This document shows, in pieces, positions 53,560 to 64,000 of a DNA stretch of 64,000 bases (the stretch's first letter is position 1; the number at the start of each line of letters is the position of its first letter). A program made the position numbers and the translations under genes. The notes under the pieces were generated by a model. That model had not been told where the DNA came from. It was given only the letters and a program-made list of their open reading frames with translations, and did no database searches. The DNA lies in the NCBI RefSeq assembly GCF_964340395.1, contig NC_135549.1, forward strand, positions 19,493,342-19,557,341, given 5' to 3'. The stretch comes from Glandiceps talaboti (lineage: Eukaryota; Hemichordata; Enteropneusta; Spengelidae).

Positions 53560-53895
53560 ATTGACATATGACACATCATATGTATATATTTGAAGTCCGT
53601 ATCTGATAGAAATCATTGACTTCTTTGCATACAGTTCGCTATTGTCAGTATATTGTACTCCTGCATAGAAATTACATAGCAGCTTACACAACTCCATTGG
53701 GTTTTGCTAGACATAAAAAGGATAGTCCCAACTGCAACCAAATATTTCTCTAAAAATATCAATTGTGCTCTAAATAGTTTTTGTACGTTCTGAGTACTTC
53801 TCTGAAACAAGGGCGGCAAGTTCTTCTTCAGACAATTAAAAGAATCTTGAATTTTCTTCTGGAGAAGGTCCGCAACTCATTACTGAGGAAGCCAT
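53560..53895 (-). pseudogene. Decayed N-terminal part of a Crypton/KIAA1958-like tyrosine recombinase protein
   Basis: One minus-strand frame from ATG at 53895 runs about 110 codons. It reads MASSVMSCGPSPEENSRFF, stop, LSEEELAALVSEKYSERTKT, stop, an IDIFREIFG stretch, stop, then MELCKLLCNFYAGVQYTDNS and ELYAKKSMISIRYGLQ. The order 'EEEL..L...K.S..TK......F', 'L..L...FYA......G.LY.K.S...IRYGL' is that of the N-terminal SAM-like region of Crypton-derived proteins (KIAA1958, ZMYM/QRICH1 relatives with DUF3504). Three in-frame stops and loss of everything after IRYGL mean no function. The absence of frameshifts suggests moderately recent decay. No catalytic region was found nearby. Confidence 0.6.
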
Positions 53896-54075
53896 ATGTC
53901 GTCTGCCGTGAGATACAATTGAGCGCATGCGCAACGACGTCACAGGACAAGAGCTTTCAAACTATTGCCTCTTCGAGGAAGAGTAGGGCAATAGTTCAAA
54001 AACTGTTGCCCAGGGATGTCATTCCGCGTGTAACAGCATTAAAATGAGTAATACCACGTGACCTCGTATTGACGA
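53896..54075 (-). promoter_or_regulatory. Upstream region of the recombinase relic with promoter-like motifs
   Basis: Contains GCGCATGCGC (NRF1-like palindrome, about 53932), TGACGTC, CACGTG and a short hairpin with AACTATTGCC/GGCAATAGTT arms (about 53958-53997). This could be the original element or host promoter. Motif evidence only. Confidence 0.3.
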
Positions 54076-54204
54076 ATCACAACGCAACAAATGCATGAGA
54101 TGTGTTATAAACTAAATTAGAGACTACGCGGGGTACAGATATTCAAAAAGGAGTTTATTAGTAAAAGGTAGTTTGAGATGTAAATATGTGCACCTTTCAT
54201 GGGA

Positions 54205-54840
54205 AGGGGGGGGGGGTGCAGTAGAAGCTCAAAGTTGTTATTCTTATAGCTCATTTTTAGACTATTCAGACCCTTTCAGGCAATAATTTCCAAGCTTTAA
54301 AAGACAGCATCAACATGCAATTAGCAACTACAGAGTTTTGAATTTTTTAAATGAAATGTAAATTTAATAGCATCTTGACAGTAAAAGGAAGGGGAGAAGC
54401 TTGTGAAGACTGTGATATTGAGAAGACTGTGATATTTCCACCTCTTGTATGCGTTTGTGTGTATGTGGATGGGGAGGGGGTTCTAGGTTCTCCCCCTAGA
54501 AGCTCTGAAGTCTTTTAAGGCAATTTTTAGACTATCCTATCAATAATTTCACATCTTTAAAAGACCGTATCATCGAAAAATAGCAATTCGTCTCATGTAT
54601 AGGATTGAAATATAACAATTTAAGAAAAGTGTAATATCATTATGACAGTATAAAGGTTCAAGGGCATCTGATTGGTGAATGAATGAATGTAGGCGCCACA
54701 TCTTGGGGTGAGGAGGAGTCTCCCCAGCAAATCTGGAGTTTTTACGCTATATTAAGGCAATGTTTTAGGTTATTCACAACCTTTAAGGTGATATTTCATT
54801 ACTTGGAAAAGCTAAAGTTAATGTAAGTTTTAAATGAGTT
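54205..54840 (+). repeat. Degenerate tandem repeat, unit about 245 bp, three copies
   Basis: Three diverged units starting near 54205, 54470 and 54705. Each has a G-rich start, then GAAGCTC/GAAGCTCTGAAG/ATCTGGAGTTTTT, then (A)GGCAAT.TTT.AG.CTATTC, TTTCA.. and an AAAAG segment. Similarity is moderate. Confidence 0.6.
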
Positions 54841-56407
54841 TAGAATATTTGTAAGAAACAGGGACAACAAGAAATACCACAGTCCAGACAAGGTAGAAAT
54901 GGATTATTCCATCTAATGAACCCCCTATCCAACAGATTGACAATAAGATGACCCCCTACTTCTAATTTCAAAAACAGGGCGACTCCCTTACCAATCCAAC
55001 GCCATCCCCACCCCCGAGGAAGAAACTGTCCAGTCCCGTATGACAATCAAGAAAGGCATAATAATTAGAGAGCCCATTACACTGCATATTAAATGCTTTC
55101 TACGCAAATGTTCGATTTATAATAAGGAAGATTATAGTTTTGCTATTGATAACTGAGATCGGAGAATAAGCAAGGTTATTCATATTTCGTTTCGAAACCA
55201 TAACTACATCCTGAAATGTTGTATTGAGGTACCGTCGTTAATAGAGTATACATTCTTTTGGACATCATTTCATCGTGACGTCAGACATGAAACATTGCTG
55301 CGGGATCAAAGAGTCAAGCGCTCTTACATCTACTTTTGAAGTGCATCTCAATTAAACTAAAATTTCATGAAGTATCTTTTGCAGACGTGTAGTGATGTTT
55401 CCGTCCAAGGACGTTCAATAATACACTTGTGCTAATAATGGTATAGATTTTAGTTGCTAACATAAGCAATGTCAATGTCAATGTTCTAGTTTTGCGTTGT
55501 CTTTTGTCCATGGAATATACCTCACCATGTGTACTACATGTCTAAGCTCTGGTATCTTGTGTACTCTAAAGTAATATTGTTTTGTTATTATTATTACGAC
55601 TATATCATTTTCAATAAGCAGTCAATTAAGTCACATTAAAAGTAATTCCATGCCCCGTAATGACTATTTGCAATGACAACATACACAAACTACATAGTCT
55701 GACACCTATAGTATAGGCACCTGTCCGAACTGCATCACACTAGGAACACATATCCAGCTCACTGTATTTATCAAACTCTGATCAGATAAGACAAGCTTGA
55801 CATAATTACGTTTACATGGCAATATATTGGTTTAATTTCCATGAGCCTGTGCTCGTACGCCACAAATGGGCTTGCTAACAGTTATTTATGTATATTTAGT
55901 TTGTTATATAGAAATTAAATTGGCATTTTAATAGGGAGGATTGACGGACATCATATTACAGGAATACAACCGTTATTTTGAGGAAGTTTTACATTACGGA
56001 AGAATGGATTGCAACTTATAAAATACTAACGTGTGTGAGCATCACCGATGTTGTAACTTGCTTGAACGGTACTCAGAATGAAGTGGGCAGGAGTCTAGGT
56101 GATGGAGTATCGAGTCCTGACAAAGGGTTTAGTTTCACAGAATTTGGTATTAGCTCAGCGATGTGTACTGTTGCATGGGGTGACTGCACTTTTGATTCAG
56201 CTTTTAATCGTATCCCTGGATACATTTTTGAATAAGTGAACATTTTAAGTGAAATTCTGCCACAAGTAAAGATATCAAGTGGCACGCAAACACCACGCTC
56301 GAAAACATGACAAATCGTTTTTTTTTGTATAGAGTGTCTATTTTTGCCAGGTTTATCCTCTCTACAGTGGGCGGTGTCTCGTTGATAATCTATTTTTCTC
56401 TCTGACT

Positions 56408-56408
<1 letters not shown>
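54841..56408. other. Intergenic, no gene recognised
   Basis: The 85-residue frame at 55978-56235 (+) has no domain I recognise. Nothing supported. Confidence 0.5.

Positions 56409-56478
<70 letters not shown>
56409..56478. repeat. (TCTA)n microsatellite
   Basis: Seventeen TCTA units. Confidence 0.97.
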
Positions 56479-57955
56479 CCAGTCTGTATTAATCTGTTAT
56501 GACTTAGTTGACTTGTTATACTCATACTTGCCTTCGAAGACACAATTAAGTGATATGCTAACAACGAACCTAACAAGAAATGGGAAGAGGCGATCGCTTC
56601 GTGTGCAAGGCAGCTTGTCCGAATGCGAAACTTACTTATGCTTTCGAAACAAATATATTACTTCAAAATGCAAACAGCTTGTCGAGGAAAAGTTGTGCCA
56701 TTTCAGTACCTCCTCACATGGACGAAGTCAGAAGGTTGGGGGGGGGGGGGTTGATGTACAGGAATGACTGCCATCCCTATGTCCATCCTCTGAGTGAATG
56801 CGTGTGATAAACCAAATCTATGACATGCCCTGACAATTTGCATTCAATCTTTTCACACAAAAAATACCACAATCATCATGCGTCCGTCACAGATCTGGCA
56901 ACCTTTAATTTGACCAAATGTTGGCTACATTTTTGTAATAGTTTGCCTTCCTGAATGAGAATATGGAACGCTATTCTCTGCTAAACGTTCAATTATATGA
57001 TTACTCTACCGAATGGACGATCCCACTGGACCCTGGAGGAGTGCAGGTATTGCCGTGTCACAAAAGTCTTCTATAATTAACTCTGATTGTTATCACATAT
57101 TTCCCCCAGACAGGCACCATCTGGGCTTTAGTTTATTGATCGCGCGACACAATTTGCATATAAAGTACTATATCTCCAAATCGTTGCATTGAAAATGTAG
57201 AAAGAAAGTGGTCCGAACAAAAGAATGAACACATTTAGTGAACAGTAGTAACATTCTATAAACTTAAGCATTTCCATTTATATTTATTAATATTTTATAT
57301 ATTTTACACAGAAGTTATTTTTGTGTTTCCCCCAAATCTGCAGACGGCATGGGCTGGACAAACACGAAAAAAAGACGGACGCAAGGGTATATTTAAGTGA
57401 TGCGTGCCCTGACCGGAAACAATTGTTGTGGGTTTTTTTTCATAATTTTCTGAATTATCGTTATGGGTTGCAGAGAGTAATTATAAGGCATGACTACAGA
57501 AATAAATGTAAATTACTAAGGTCGCAGGCTGTTTAGAGAGAACGTTTACCAGGCTGACTTGCTGTGGATTCGGAAATACGTAGTTGAACGTAAGGAGTGA
57601 CCTAGATAACGAAAAGTAAAGGAGTATAATCAGAATTAGAATTGTATGGATTTGGATTTGGATTTGGATTATGATTATGATTATGTCTTAATTTCGAATG
57701 CATTATTAATATTGTTCCATACTTATAGTAAACGTTACTGATGTTTTTATTTTACTTATTAAAATAGGAATCAGGGATTGTGATATGGAGGGTTTGTGGT
57801 GTAATGCCCTCCTTAAGAGTCAGGTCCACAAACAAATTCTTGATCGTGTACTTGATTTAGATCTTCCCATGTAATGAAAAGATGGTACTCCTTACATTTC
57901 TCTTTAAGCCAACCTATTCAAGTTAATATTGAATTCACTATGACCTCTTTATGTT
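56479..57955. other. Intergenic, no gene recognised
   Basis: A 12-base G-run at about 56738-56750 and a GGATTT/GATTAT hexamer run at 57645-57685. Otherwise nothing supported. Confidence 0.55.
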
Positions 57956-58147
57956 CTAAGACACAATGTTGATGGGAATACGATGTTGTACATTGTGTGT
58001 ACGGTCTGAACGTGATGTTTGCTGTCTTTTGGTGGGGCATGTTGATTGAGATATTATCGCAAAAGCAGCGTACGTACTAGCTAGGGCGATTGCATTTGAG
58101 TTTGTCTCAAGAGCTGATGCCAGAGTTACTTTAAGCATTTCGACCAT
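57956..58147 (-). other. Open 63-codon frame of uncertain status
   Basis: Reads MVEMLKVTLASALETNSNAI then ALASTYAAFAIISQSTCPTK and a basic tail to a TAG. The alanine-rich start looks protein-like, but I recognise no family and see no clear splice context. It lies 300 bp from a LINE relic and may belong to repeat sequence. Confidence 0.15.
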
Positions 58148-58449
58148 GTTAACGTATATGTATTTGAATTGGCGGTAATCTACTTAATGGTAATTCCCCA
58201 GGTATCGTATTTATGACTACTTTACAAGTAACACCATTACAGTCAGATATCAGTTGGACGTCTCACCTGACTTGTTATCCTTGACTTTTAAATTTAGTTA
58301 CATTTACACCAAGAGTGTGTTTGCCCAAGTGAGTGGTTTTCAATGCATGGGCTTTCTGTTTCTGTTTCTGTTGTTTCTATTTACTCGGTAATACTAATAA
58401 GTATCACACCGGTTTGCGAATATGTACGTGTGTGGAAATCACTAGTAAT

Positions 58450-58800
58450 GGTGAAAACAGTTTATGTGTTCTGATACTTGTTCTTTGAATACTTCAGTAG
58501 ATGCAGAGCAGAAAATGCCATTTGCGAGATTATTCCAGTCATTTACGGTGCGGGGATATTATGAGTATTTGTATGTATTTGTTTTGCTGGTGTTCTATGG
58601 AACGTGTGTGAATTAGATCGCCTGGTTGATTGTGTTGTACGTTTAAAGCATTGTTCTGTTGGTAATTCTACTTTTCCATTTAGTGCTTTATACGCCATCG
58701 TTAGCCAGGAGCACTTTCGCCCATTTTCGAAGGGTTCACATTGAAGCTTCCTTAGCATTGCTGTAAAACTGTCTGTCATTCAAGTACACCCGGAAGTATA
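58450..58800 (-). pseudogene. Non-LTR retrotransposon ORF2 C-terminal relic
   Basis: The minus-strand frame reads SFTAMLRKLQCEPFENGRKC, then LTMAYKALNGKVELP, QSTRRSNSHTFHRTPAKQ and NIPAP. After a one-base frameshift near 58547 it continues VNDWNNLANGIFCSASTEVF then KEQVSEHI. 'LT.MYK..NG.V..P', 'TR......F', 'WN.L...I..S.S...FK..V' is the standard end of LINE reverse transcriptase proteins (CR1/Jockey-type). Only this end is present and the frame is broken. Confidence 0.75.
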
Positions 58801-59203
58801 ATAGAATTTTAACGACATTGTCACAACATCAACATGGATAGTTCAAAGATAGGATTCATGTAACAGTCACTATATACTAGTAAACCTACCAGTCTGAGCC
58901 AAGTTTCTGTTCTTCAACCATTGGAATCCACTATGTGTTGTGCAATGACGCTCTGTGGAACCCCAATGTCTTTAAATGCAAAGGCAATGTAAGTTTAACC
59001 ACTGAGCATGTGGCAGTTTCAGCGATTGAAAGCTCACTAAGTTGGCCTTGTCACCGTTTTTGCAATACTTGTTGTATTTCCAACTTGTGCAATTGTAGCA
59101 AGAGTTACTTTTAGGGTTGTTCTTGCTTGTGACCGTCACTTTGTCTAGCCACAGGGACATGCTCGCTCCTGATTTGTAAATTACTGGATCGAGTCTGGAT
59201 TTA
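58801..59203. other. Intergenic, no feature recognised
   Basis: Nothing supported. Confidence 0.55.
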
Positions 59204-59594
59204 GGGAGCCTTCAGTATTTACAGGAGGAGGAGGGCCGGAGGAAATCACACACGGTCTATTAAGTAAACATGACCCTCCCCCATTCTCCATTCGTAAAAA
59301 GTGACCCTCCCCTTTGTCCCATTTTGTAAAACATGACCCTCCCCTCCCCACGACAATTAAACATACTAAACTTTAATCAATATTCCCATTATATGTATAC
59401 TTAGAAATTAAATGATTTTTTGGCTCTGTATTAGAAAGCAATATTTGTACAGATAAAGTGACAAACAGTAAAAGACTGGCTAGTTGCCTTTCTCTTATAA
59501 TCATACACAATCTATTTAGTATCTAAAACGTGATTTCTATGTTGTGTATACTCTGCATGATCTCGTCACTTATAAAAGTTCCCTGATATCGTCG

Positions 59595-59642
<48 letters not shown>

Positions 59643-59670
59643 CCATCATCAACATCATCATCATCACCAA

Positions 59671-59718
<48 letters not shown>

Positions 59719-60087
59719 TGCTACCATCACCATCATATTCTAACAACAACATTCACGGACACTGTGAGTGATAAGGTGAGATGGTACATTCACCAAACTG
59801 CATCGTTTTATTAAACAATTTTCTTACAATATATGTATTTTGTTTTTGTACTTTGGCATGTAAAGTACTCGTAAAAATAAATGTTGCATGTTCATCTCAC
59901 TGTTACATCTCAAAACACACATAATTAATTGACAATGATTGAATCTTCAATTTGGATTGTAAAAGGTGACCCTCCCTCAAACATTATAATGCAAAATATG
60001 ACCCACCCCCCTCCAGAACAGGTTTGTAAAATGTGACCCACCCCCCGATATCTCCGGTCCCCCCTCCTGAAAATACTGAAGGCTCCC
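59204..60087. mobile_element. 884-bp Harbinger-like non-autonomous element
   Basis: Ends GGGAGCCTTCAGTATTTACA and, in reverse complement on the right, GGGAGCCTTCAGTATTTTCA, followed inward by GGAGG and CCGGAG on both sides. TTA flanks both ends (59201-59203, 60088-60090). GGG ends with a 3-bp TWA duplication are PIF/Harbinger features. Inside, TGACCCTCCC-type motifs repeat near both ends. No transposase frame. Confidence 0.75.
59590..59719. repeat. (ATC)n microsatellite
   Basis: About 130 bp of CAT/ATC trinucleotides with ACC interruptions, at the centre of the 59204-60087 element. Poly-Ser or poly-Asp frames across it are artefacts. Confidence 0.96.
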
Positions 60088-60090
60088 TTA

Positions 60091-61649
60091 TATGTTGAGG
60101 CTTCTCTATTCAGTTACGTTGCATTTATCTAGCACTGATATAAGATTACTGAACTTTCTGTTTAGAGAAAGTGTGTAGTAATAAAGCCATCAATATTTCT
60201 ATGTCTAGGCCGGACATTCTTGACGTGAGTCAAAACCAGGAGCAGAAAGTCAACTTTCTATATATGTGTGCGCACTCAGAAGGATAATCAATCATGATCC
60301 AATTTCCTTTGTAGACAAAATATGTTTACGATCGCTCATCATCTACAGTTGCCAGCAGTGTAGAATGTTACAGATTAAACTGCCTAGTGTATTTGTGGTA
60401 ATAATACAGTCTTCAATCATGTCATTGTGTTCTAATCAGAGTAATTTTCCTGGTTTGTGTTACCTTCCATTGAATCAAGCCATTTTAACCAGGGTTAGCT
60501 GATTTATTGCTAATACCGTAAATAAATCAGGATACTGAACAACGATCTTGTCAAGATGTGCCGTCTAGAAGCTAATCCACTCGTATTCGTTGCTACTTTA
60601 TCGATATATTGCCCCCTTTGTAATCTGTAAATATTTGAATGAAAAATCTTGACGGGGGGGGGGGGGGGGGGGGGGGGTCAAATACTGAGTTTACTACTTA
60701 CCCACTCTCAAGGGTTATTTCCTAGCGAACTCAATATGTGTTTGTGTGTTGGATGTTTATCAACTGTGTATTTCTATTGATAACTGTCTAATATAAAATG
60801 GTATTGATTAGTTCTAGTAAATGATGAGGGTGGGCAAGGAGGTTCATCCAGTACAATTTACCGAAAGAATAAGCATTAAATGAAAAAATTACAAAGATAA
60901 TGTTTCAAATGTTACATTTACGATGAAAACCCCCACCAATTTACTAAGTAAACAAATCGACGATTCCACTTTACAATTATAACTAGGAAGCGTTTACTGA
61001 TACGATTGCATCTGCACCTACCATTCTCTGTACTCATGACAAGCATATAGATGGCGGGATAATACAGGAATTAGCAATCGTCTACAGTACATCAGAATTG
61101 AAGAACAACTCTGATTACCGTGAGACAATCATCATCTCCCTGCATTATTTATACAATGTTTGAATAGTCATTTACTGAATGTGTTCGGTATTTTTATATA
61201 GTCAGTTCTAAAATTAGGTAAAACAATACAATAGATGGAAACTACTGCAACAAGGGAGCGGAGTAGCCGAGGAGGGGGGGGGGTAGGTCTAGGAGGGGAG
61301 TGGTCCCCCTCCGGGCGTTTGTAGTTTTTTGTAATTTCAGAAGTAGGAGTATACGTTCTTATGCTATAGTAACATTATAAAGGAAAATAACAAAGCGCAT
61401 GTATAACGACATATTGCCCATTTTGACCTGCCCTCGAGTGGTCATTCTCGAAATTCGTGACGTCATACCCTCCTATCCTTGAAAATAATTGTCATGCAAT
61501 TGTAATTCTTATTTGGAACCCGATATCTTTGAACGGAACACTCAGAAAATGAACTATATATACTATGAATGCATGTATGTATGTTCATATTTAGAAGTGA
61601 GTGTCTATTAATTGAAAGGGACTAACTATTATACTAGATATCGACGCTG
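60091..61649. other. Intergenic, no gene recognised
   Basis: A 24-base G homopolymer at 60654-60677 (possible assembly weak point). A GGGAGCGGAGTAGCCGAGGA then G-run at about 61255-61320 looks like a repeat end. Nothing else supported. Confidence 0.5.
60654..60677. repeat. (G)24 homopolymer
   Basis: Twenty-four uninterrupted G; quadruplex-prone and error-prone in sequencing. Confidence 0.9.
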
Positions 61650-61757
61650 ACAGACAGACAGACAGACAGACAGAGGGAGAGAGGGAGACAGACAGAGACA
61701 GACAGAGAGACAGAGACAGAGACAGAGACAGAGACAGAGACAGAGACAGAGAGACAA
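61650..61757. repeat. (CAGA)n/(GACAGA)n microsatellite
   Basis: CAGA units passing into AGAGACAGAGACAGAGAC-type hexamers. Confidence 0.96.
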
Positions 61758-62683
61758 ACAGCGACGAGACAGAGGCAGACTTTAATAGTCTATTAGACTT
61801 TTTTTTTGAGTACTCAGAGCTTCGCATCTGTGGGCCACCTTTGTTCTGGCAAACGTATCAATCTCCGTCATTTTTCCATCCGTCTGAAGCAGCATACCAT
61901 ATCTTACATCCTATCAAGGAATAACCTAACTATATTTACAAACGTGGATTGGGCAATTTATCACTGAATGATTCCTGACACTTCAACGTGCATATTGTCG
62001 ATGATTGCGTAGATACTATTTCTTAACAGGCATTCGCAATTATTACTAAATGCATCACTACAACATGCCAATCCAGAAATACCGACCTGTTAAAGATAAA
62101 GACATCATTCACCTGTCATGTACATGTATCTTAACTTTATTATCCTACAAGTCTCCTTATCCCTAAATCATATTAAGGCTTTGCGAGTATTGCCTAGTCC
62201 ATTGAATGTTAAACATTTCGTGATGCGCGTGTGGAAAGTACATTGCCAACAAATGCTCATAAAAAAGGTGTTTTAAAAGTAATCATTACTGAAAATAATG
62301 AATCGGAAGATTTTTACGGGAACTGCCGGTGTCTTTTGGAAGGAAGGTACTTAAAAAAATTAAGTCGGTTCCTCTCGGCTTTTGGAGAAAGGAGGTTACT
62401 CATCCTAAGCTTGGAAGGGAGATAGAATATCATCATTACAGGTTTTCTAGGATCCATTGGCAACGCTTATTTCACACTAAGACCACTGACCCTTAGAGTC
62501 CTCAATCGATTATCAATATATTATTCAATCATTGAATAATGAATATATACTTATCTACTAACCTACCTACCTACTTTTCAACCTACATAGCTCTTTCGCC
62601 CGTTATGTACCAACATATCCGGCCAAATCATCTTGTCACGAATGTATCACTTGATCAATATCACGTGCATCATGTGCATAAAT
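61758..62683. other. Intergenic, no gene recognised
   Basis: The 64-residue frame at 62231-62425 (+) is unrecognised. Nothing supported. Confidence 0.5.
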
Positions 62684-62769
62684 GAATGAATGAATGAATG
62701 AATGAATGAATGAATGAATGAATGAATGAATGGATGAATGAATTAATGAATGAATGAATGAATGAATGT
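62684..62769. repeat. (TGAA)n microsatellite
   Basis: About 21 TGAA units with one TGGA and one TTAA variant. Confidence 0.97.
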
Positions 62770-63165
62770 ATTTTAATCTCATAACTCTTCAAAATATTCA
62801 AACACTGTAAAAGAAGTCTCACGAATAGTGGTAGTTGGTGAATATGTCTCATGCCATTATATATTACATTTATTTTATAAGTACATCTCACGCCTTTTGA
62901 TAAACAAGTATGCAAACTGACACATACACCTTGCAGAAAAATCCACCCCTTACAAATCTACCCCTTTAGGGCACCTATTTACATTTCGCCAAATCCCCCG
63001 GTATATCTGGATTGTTATTCATAAAACAACTTTACCATGTTTTCCCACTTGAAAAAAAGAATATGTACCATATAGACCTTTCTTGTAAGTCAATAAATTC
63101 CAAAAAGCTGCAAAGTGTCACACATTTCGTTTAATTGTTAGCAATTTATTGAGTTACAAACATGG
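62770..63165. other. Intergenic, no feature recognised
   Basis: Nothing supported. Confidence 0.55.
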
Positions 63166-63545
63166 ACTTGGTGATAATAATAATGATGATGTTGTTTTTA
63201 TACATATGCACATGTAATGCTTCTATCCTCAAAGTGCTTTACAATAAATTTATAATTACATCTGGCACTGATCTATAGCGGCACAACGGCCCTTTATATT
63301 TCTTCAACTCCCAGGGGAGCATAAAATCCATTGCAGCCTTTATATGCGCATAGGATTAAAACATTCACATTGCGAAGTCTGTCTTACCAGGTCCCCAATT
63401 ATACAACGGGGTTGACTGAGGCACACGAGTGGTTCAATCCTTGTGCAAGGACTTTAGCCATTCAGAAACAAACGACAGCAACGGGGCGAGCACCTGCAAC
63501 CTGCAGATTTCAAGCCAGTCACTCTAACCATTCAAACATAATGAC
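63166..63545 (-). mobile_element. tRNA-derived SINE, second copy, uninterrupted
   Basis: On the minus strand the head TGGTTAGAGTGACTGG (A-box region) and GGTTGCAGGTGCTCGCCCC (degenerate B box) is followed by GTTTGTTTCTGAATGGCTAA, a CTCAGTCAACCCCGTTGTAT block, GCAATGTGAATG, GGGCCGTTGTGCCGC and TTGTAAAGCACTTTGAGG, with an ATC/ATT trinucleotide tail (63174-63189). Blocks and order match the SINE at 49755-50425. Confidence 0.8.
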
Positions 63546-64000
63546 TAAACATGTCATGTCATTTATACCTTGTTTCACAATCTTTTTTCAAGTAGGAAAC
63601 CATATGGTAAAGTTGTTTTGTGAATAAACAAAATATCCAAAATCAACAATCATTTGCCATCCATATGGCCATTGCAAAATGCATATTGTAAGATTAGGAA
63701 TAAATATTAATAGAGGACTAGCTTCTCTATCAGGTTTGTTGCTGTTATATCTCCATATATTGCTCTTTTCCACGATTTACCTAAATAAGTACATTTACCG
63801 AAGTATGTACACTGTCGAGAGACAATTTGGCTACAGAGTGATCACATTCACATTACAACCGCCGTAATATGTTTCCATGTCTCCCTGAAGTCTCAAATCT
63901 AACGGTGTAGATGTTTTGTTGCAAGGTAATGCCTTTTCCAATTTCATCACTGCAATAATCGGACCCATCTCTTTGAATCCATTTAAGCTACTACTGCAGG
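63546..64000. other. Intergenic, no feature recognised
   Basis: Nothing supported up to the window end. Confidence 0.55.

Noticed and set aside
59544-59771. Poly-Ser/poly-Asp frames
   Set aside because: ATC trinucleotide microsatellite inside a TIR element.

Overview
This is an AT-rich, intron-containing metazoan nuclear window, very sparse in genes and dense in simple repeats and short transposons. GT-AG introns of 1.2-3.5 kb, long di- and tetranucleotide microsatellites, a tRNA-derived SINE, several small terminal-inverted-repeat (TIR) elements, a non-LTR retrotransposon scrap and a decayed Crypton/KIAA1958-like recombinase fragment all fit an animal genome. An NHL-only propeller protein and this repeat mix suggest a marine invertebrate, possibly a deuterostome or lophotrochozoan. 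I cannot name the species, and I see nothing bacterial.

Layout. Positions 1-8457 (+) hold the last four coding exons of a gamma-tubulin complex component 6 gene (GCP6, TUBGCP6-like): 1970-2069, 3362-3423, 4617-4816 and 8333-8457. Junction phases match and the stop codon is present. The earlier exons lie left of the window. The last intron contains a 54-nt, phase-symmetric, splice-site-flanked open segment (5614-5667) that could be an unannotated cassette exon. The introns carry three copies of a fold-back element. Positions 8458-12858 are intergenic between two convergent genes, with a nuclear-receptor-like AGGTCA array (9531-9555) and a 541-bp TIR element around a 37-bp tandem array (11340-11880). 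Positions 12859-13887 (-) are an intact single-exon gene for a 342-residue acidic NHL-repeat propeller protein, the only complete gene I can support.

Positions 13888-64000 contain no gene I can defend with high confidence. They hold microsatellites; TIR elements at 16577-16785 (8-bp target duplication), 19082-19461, 37005-37896 (hAT-like ends) and 59204-60087 (Harbinger-like TTA duplication); a tandem array of about 150-bp units inside a TIR-bounded element (29485-30685); two inverted copies of a promoter/first-exon-like segment (25268-25525 and 30708-30989); a candidate minus-strand first exon behind an ETS-like promoter (36436-36610); two copies of one SINE family (49755-50425 and 63166-63545), the first containing a nested element and a palindromic duplication; a Crypton-like pseudogene (53560-53895, -); and a LINE ORF2 C-terminal relic (58450-58800, -).

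The two recognised genes have no evident functional link. One encodes a microtubule-nucleation subunit and the other a probable protein- or RNA-binding propeller. I found no dedicated new multi-gene system. The points most worth following are the candidate cassette exon, the duplicated promoter-like segment, the triple-layered SINE locus and the recombinase relic.
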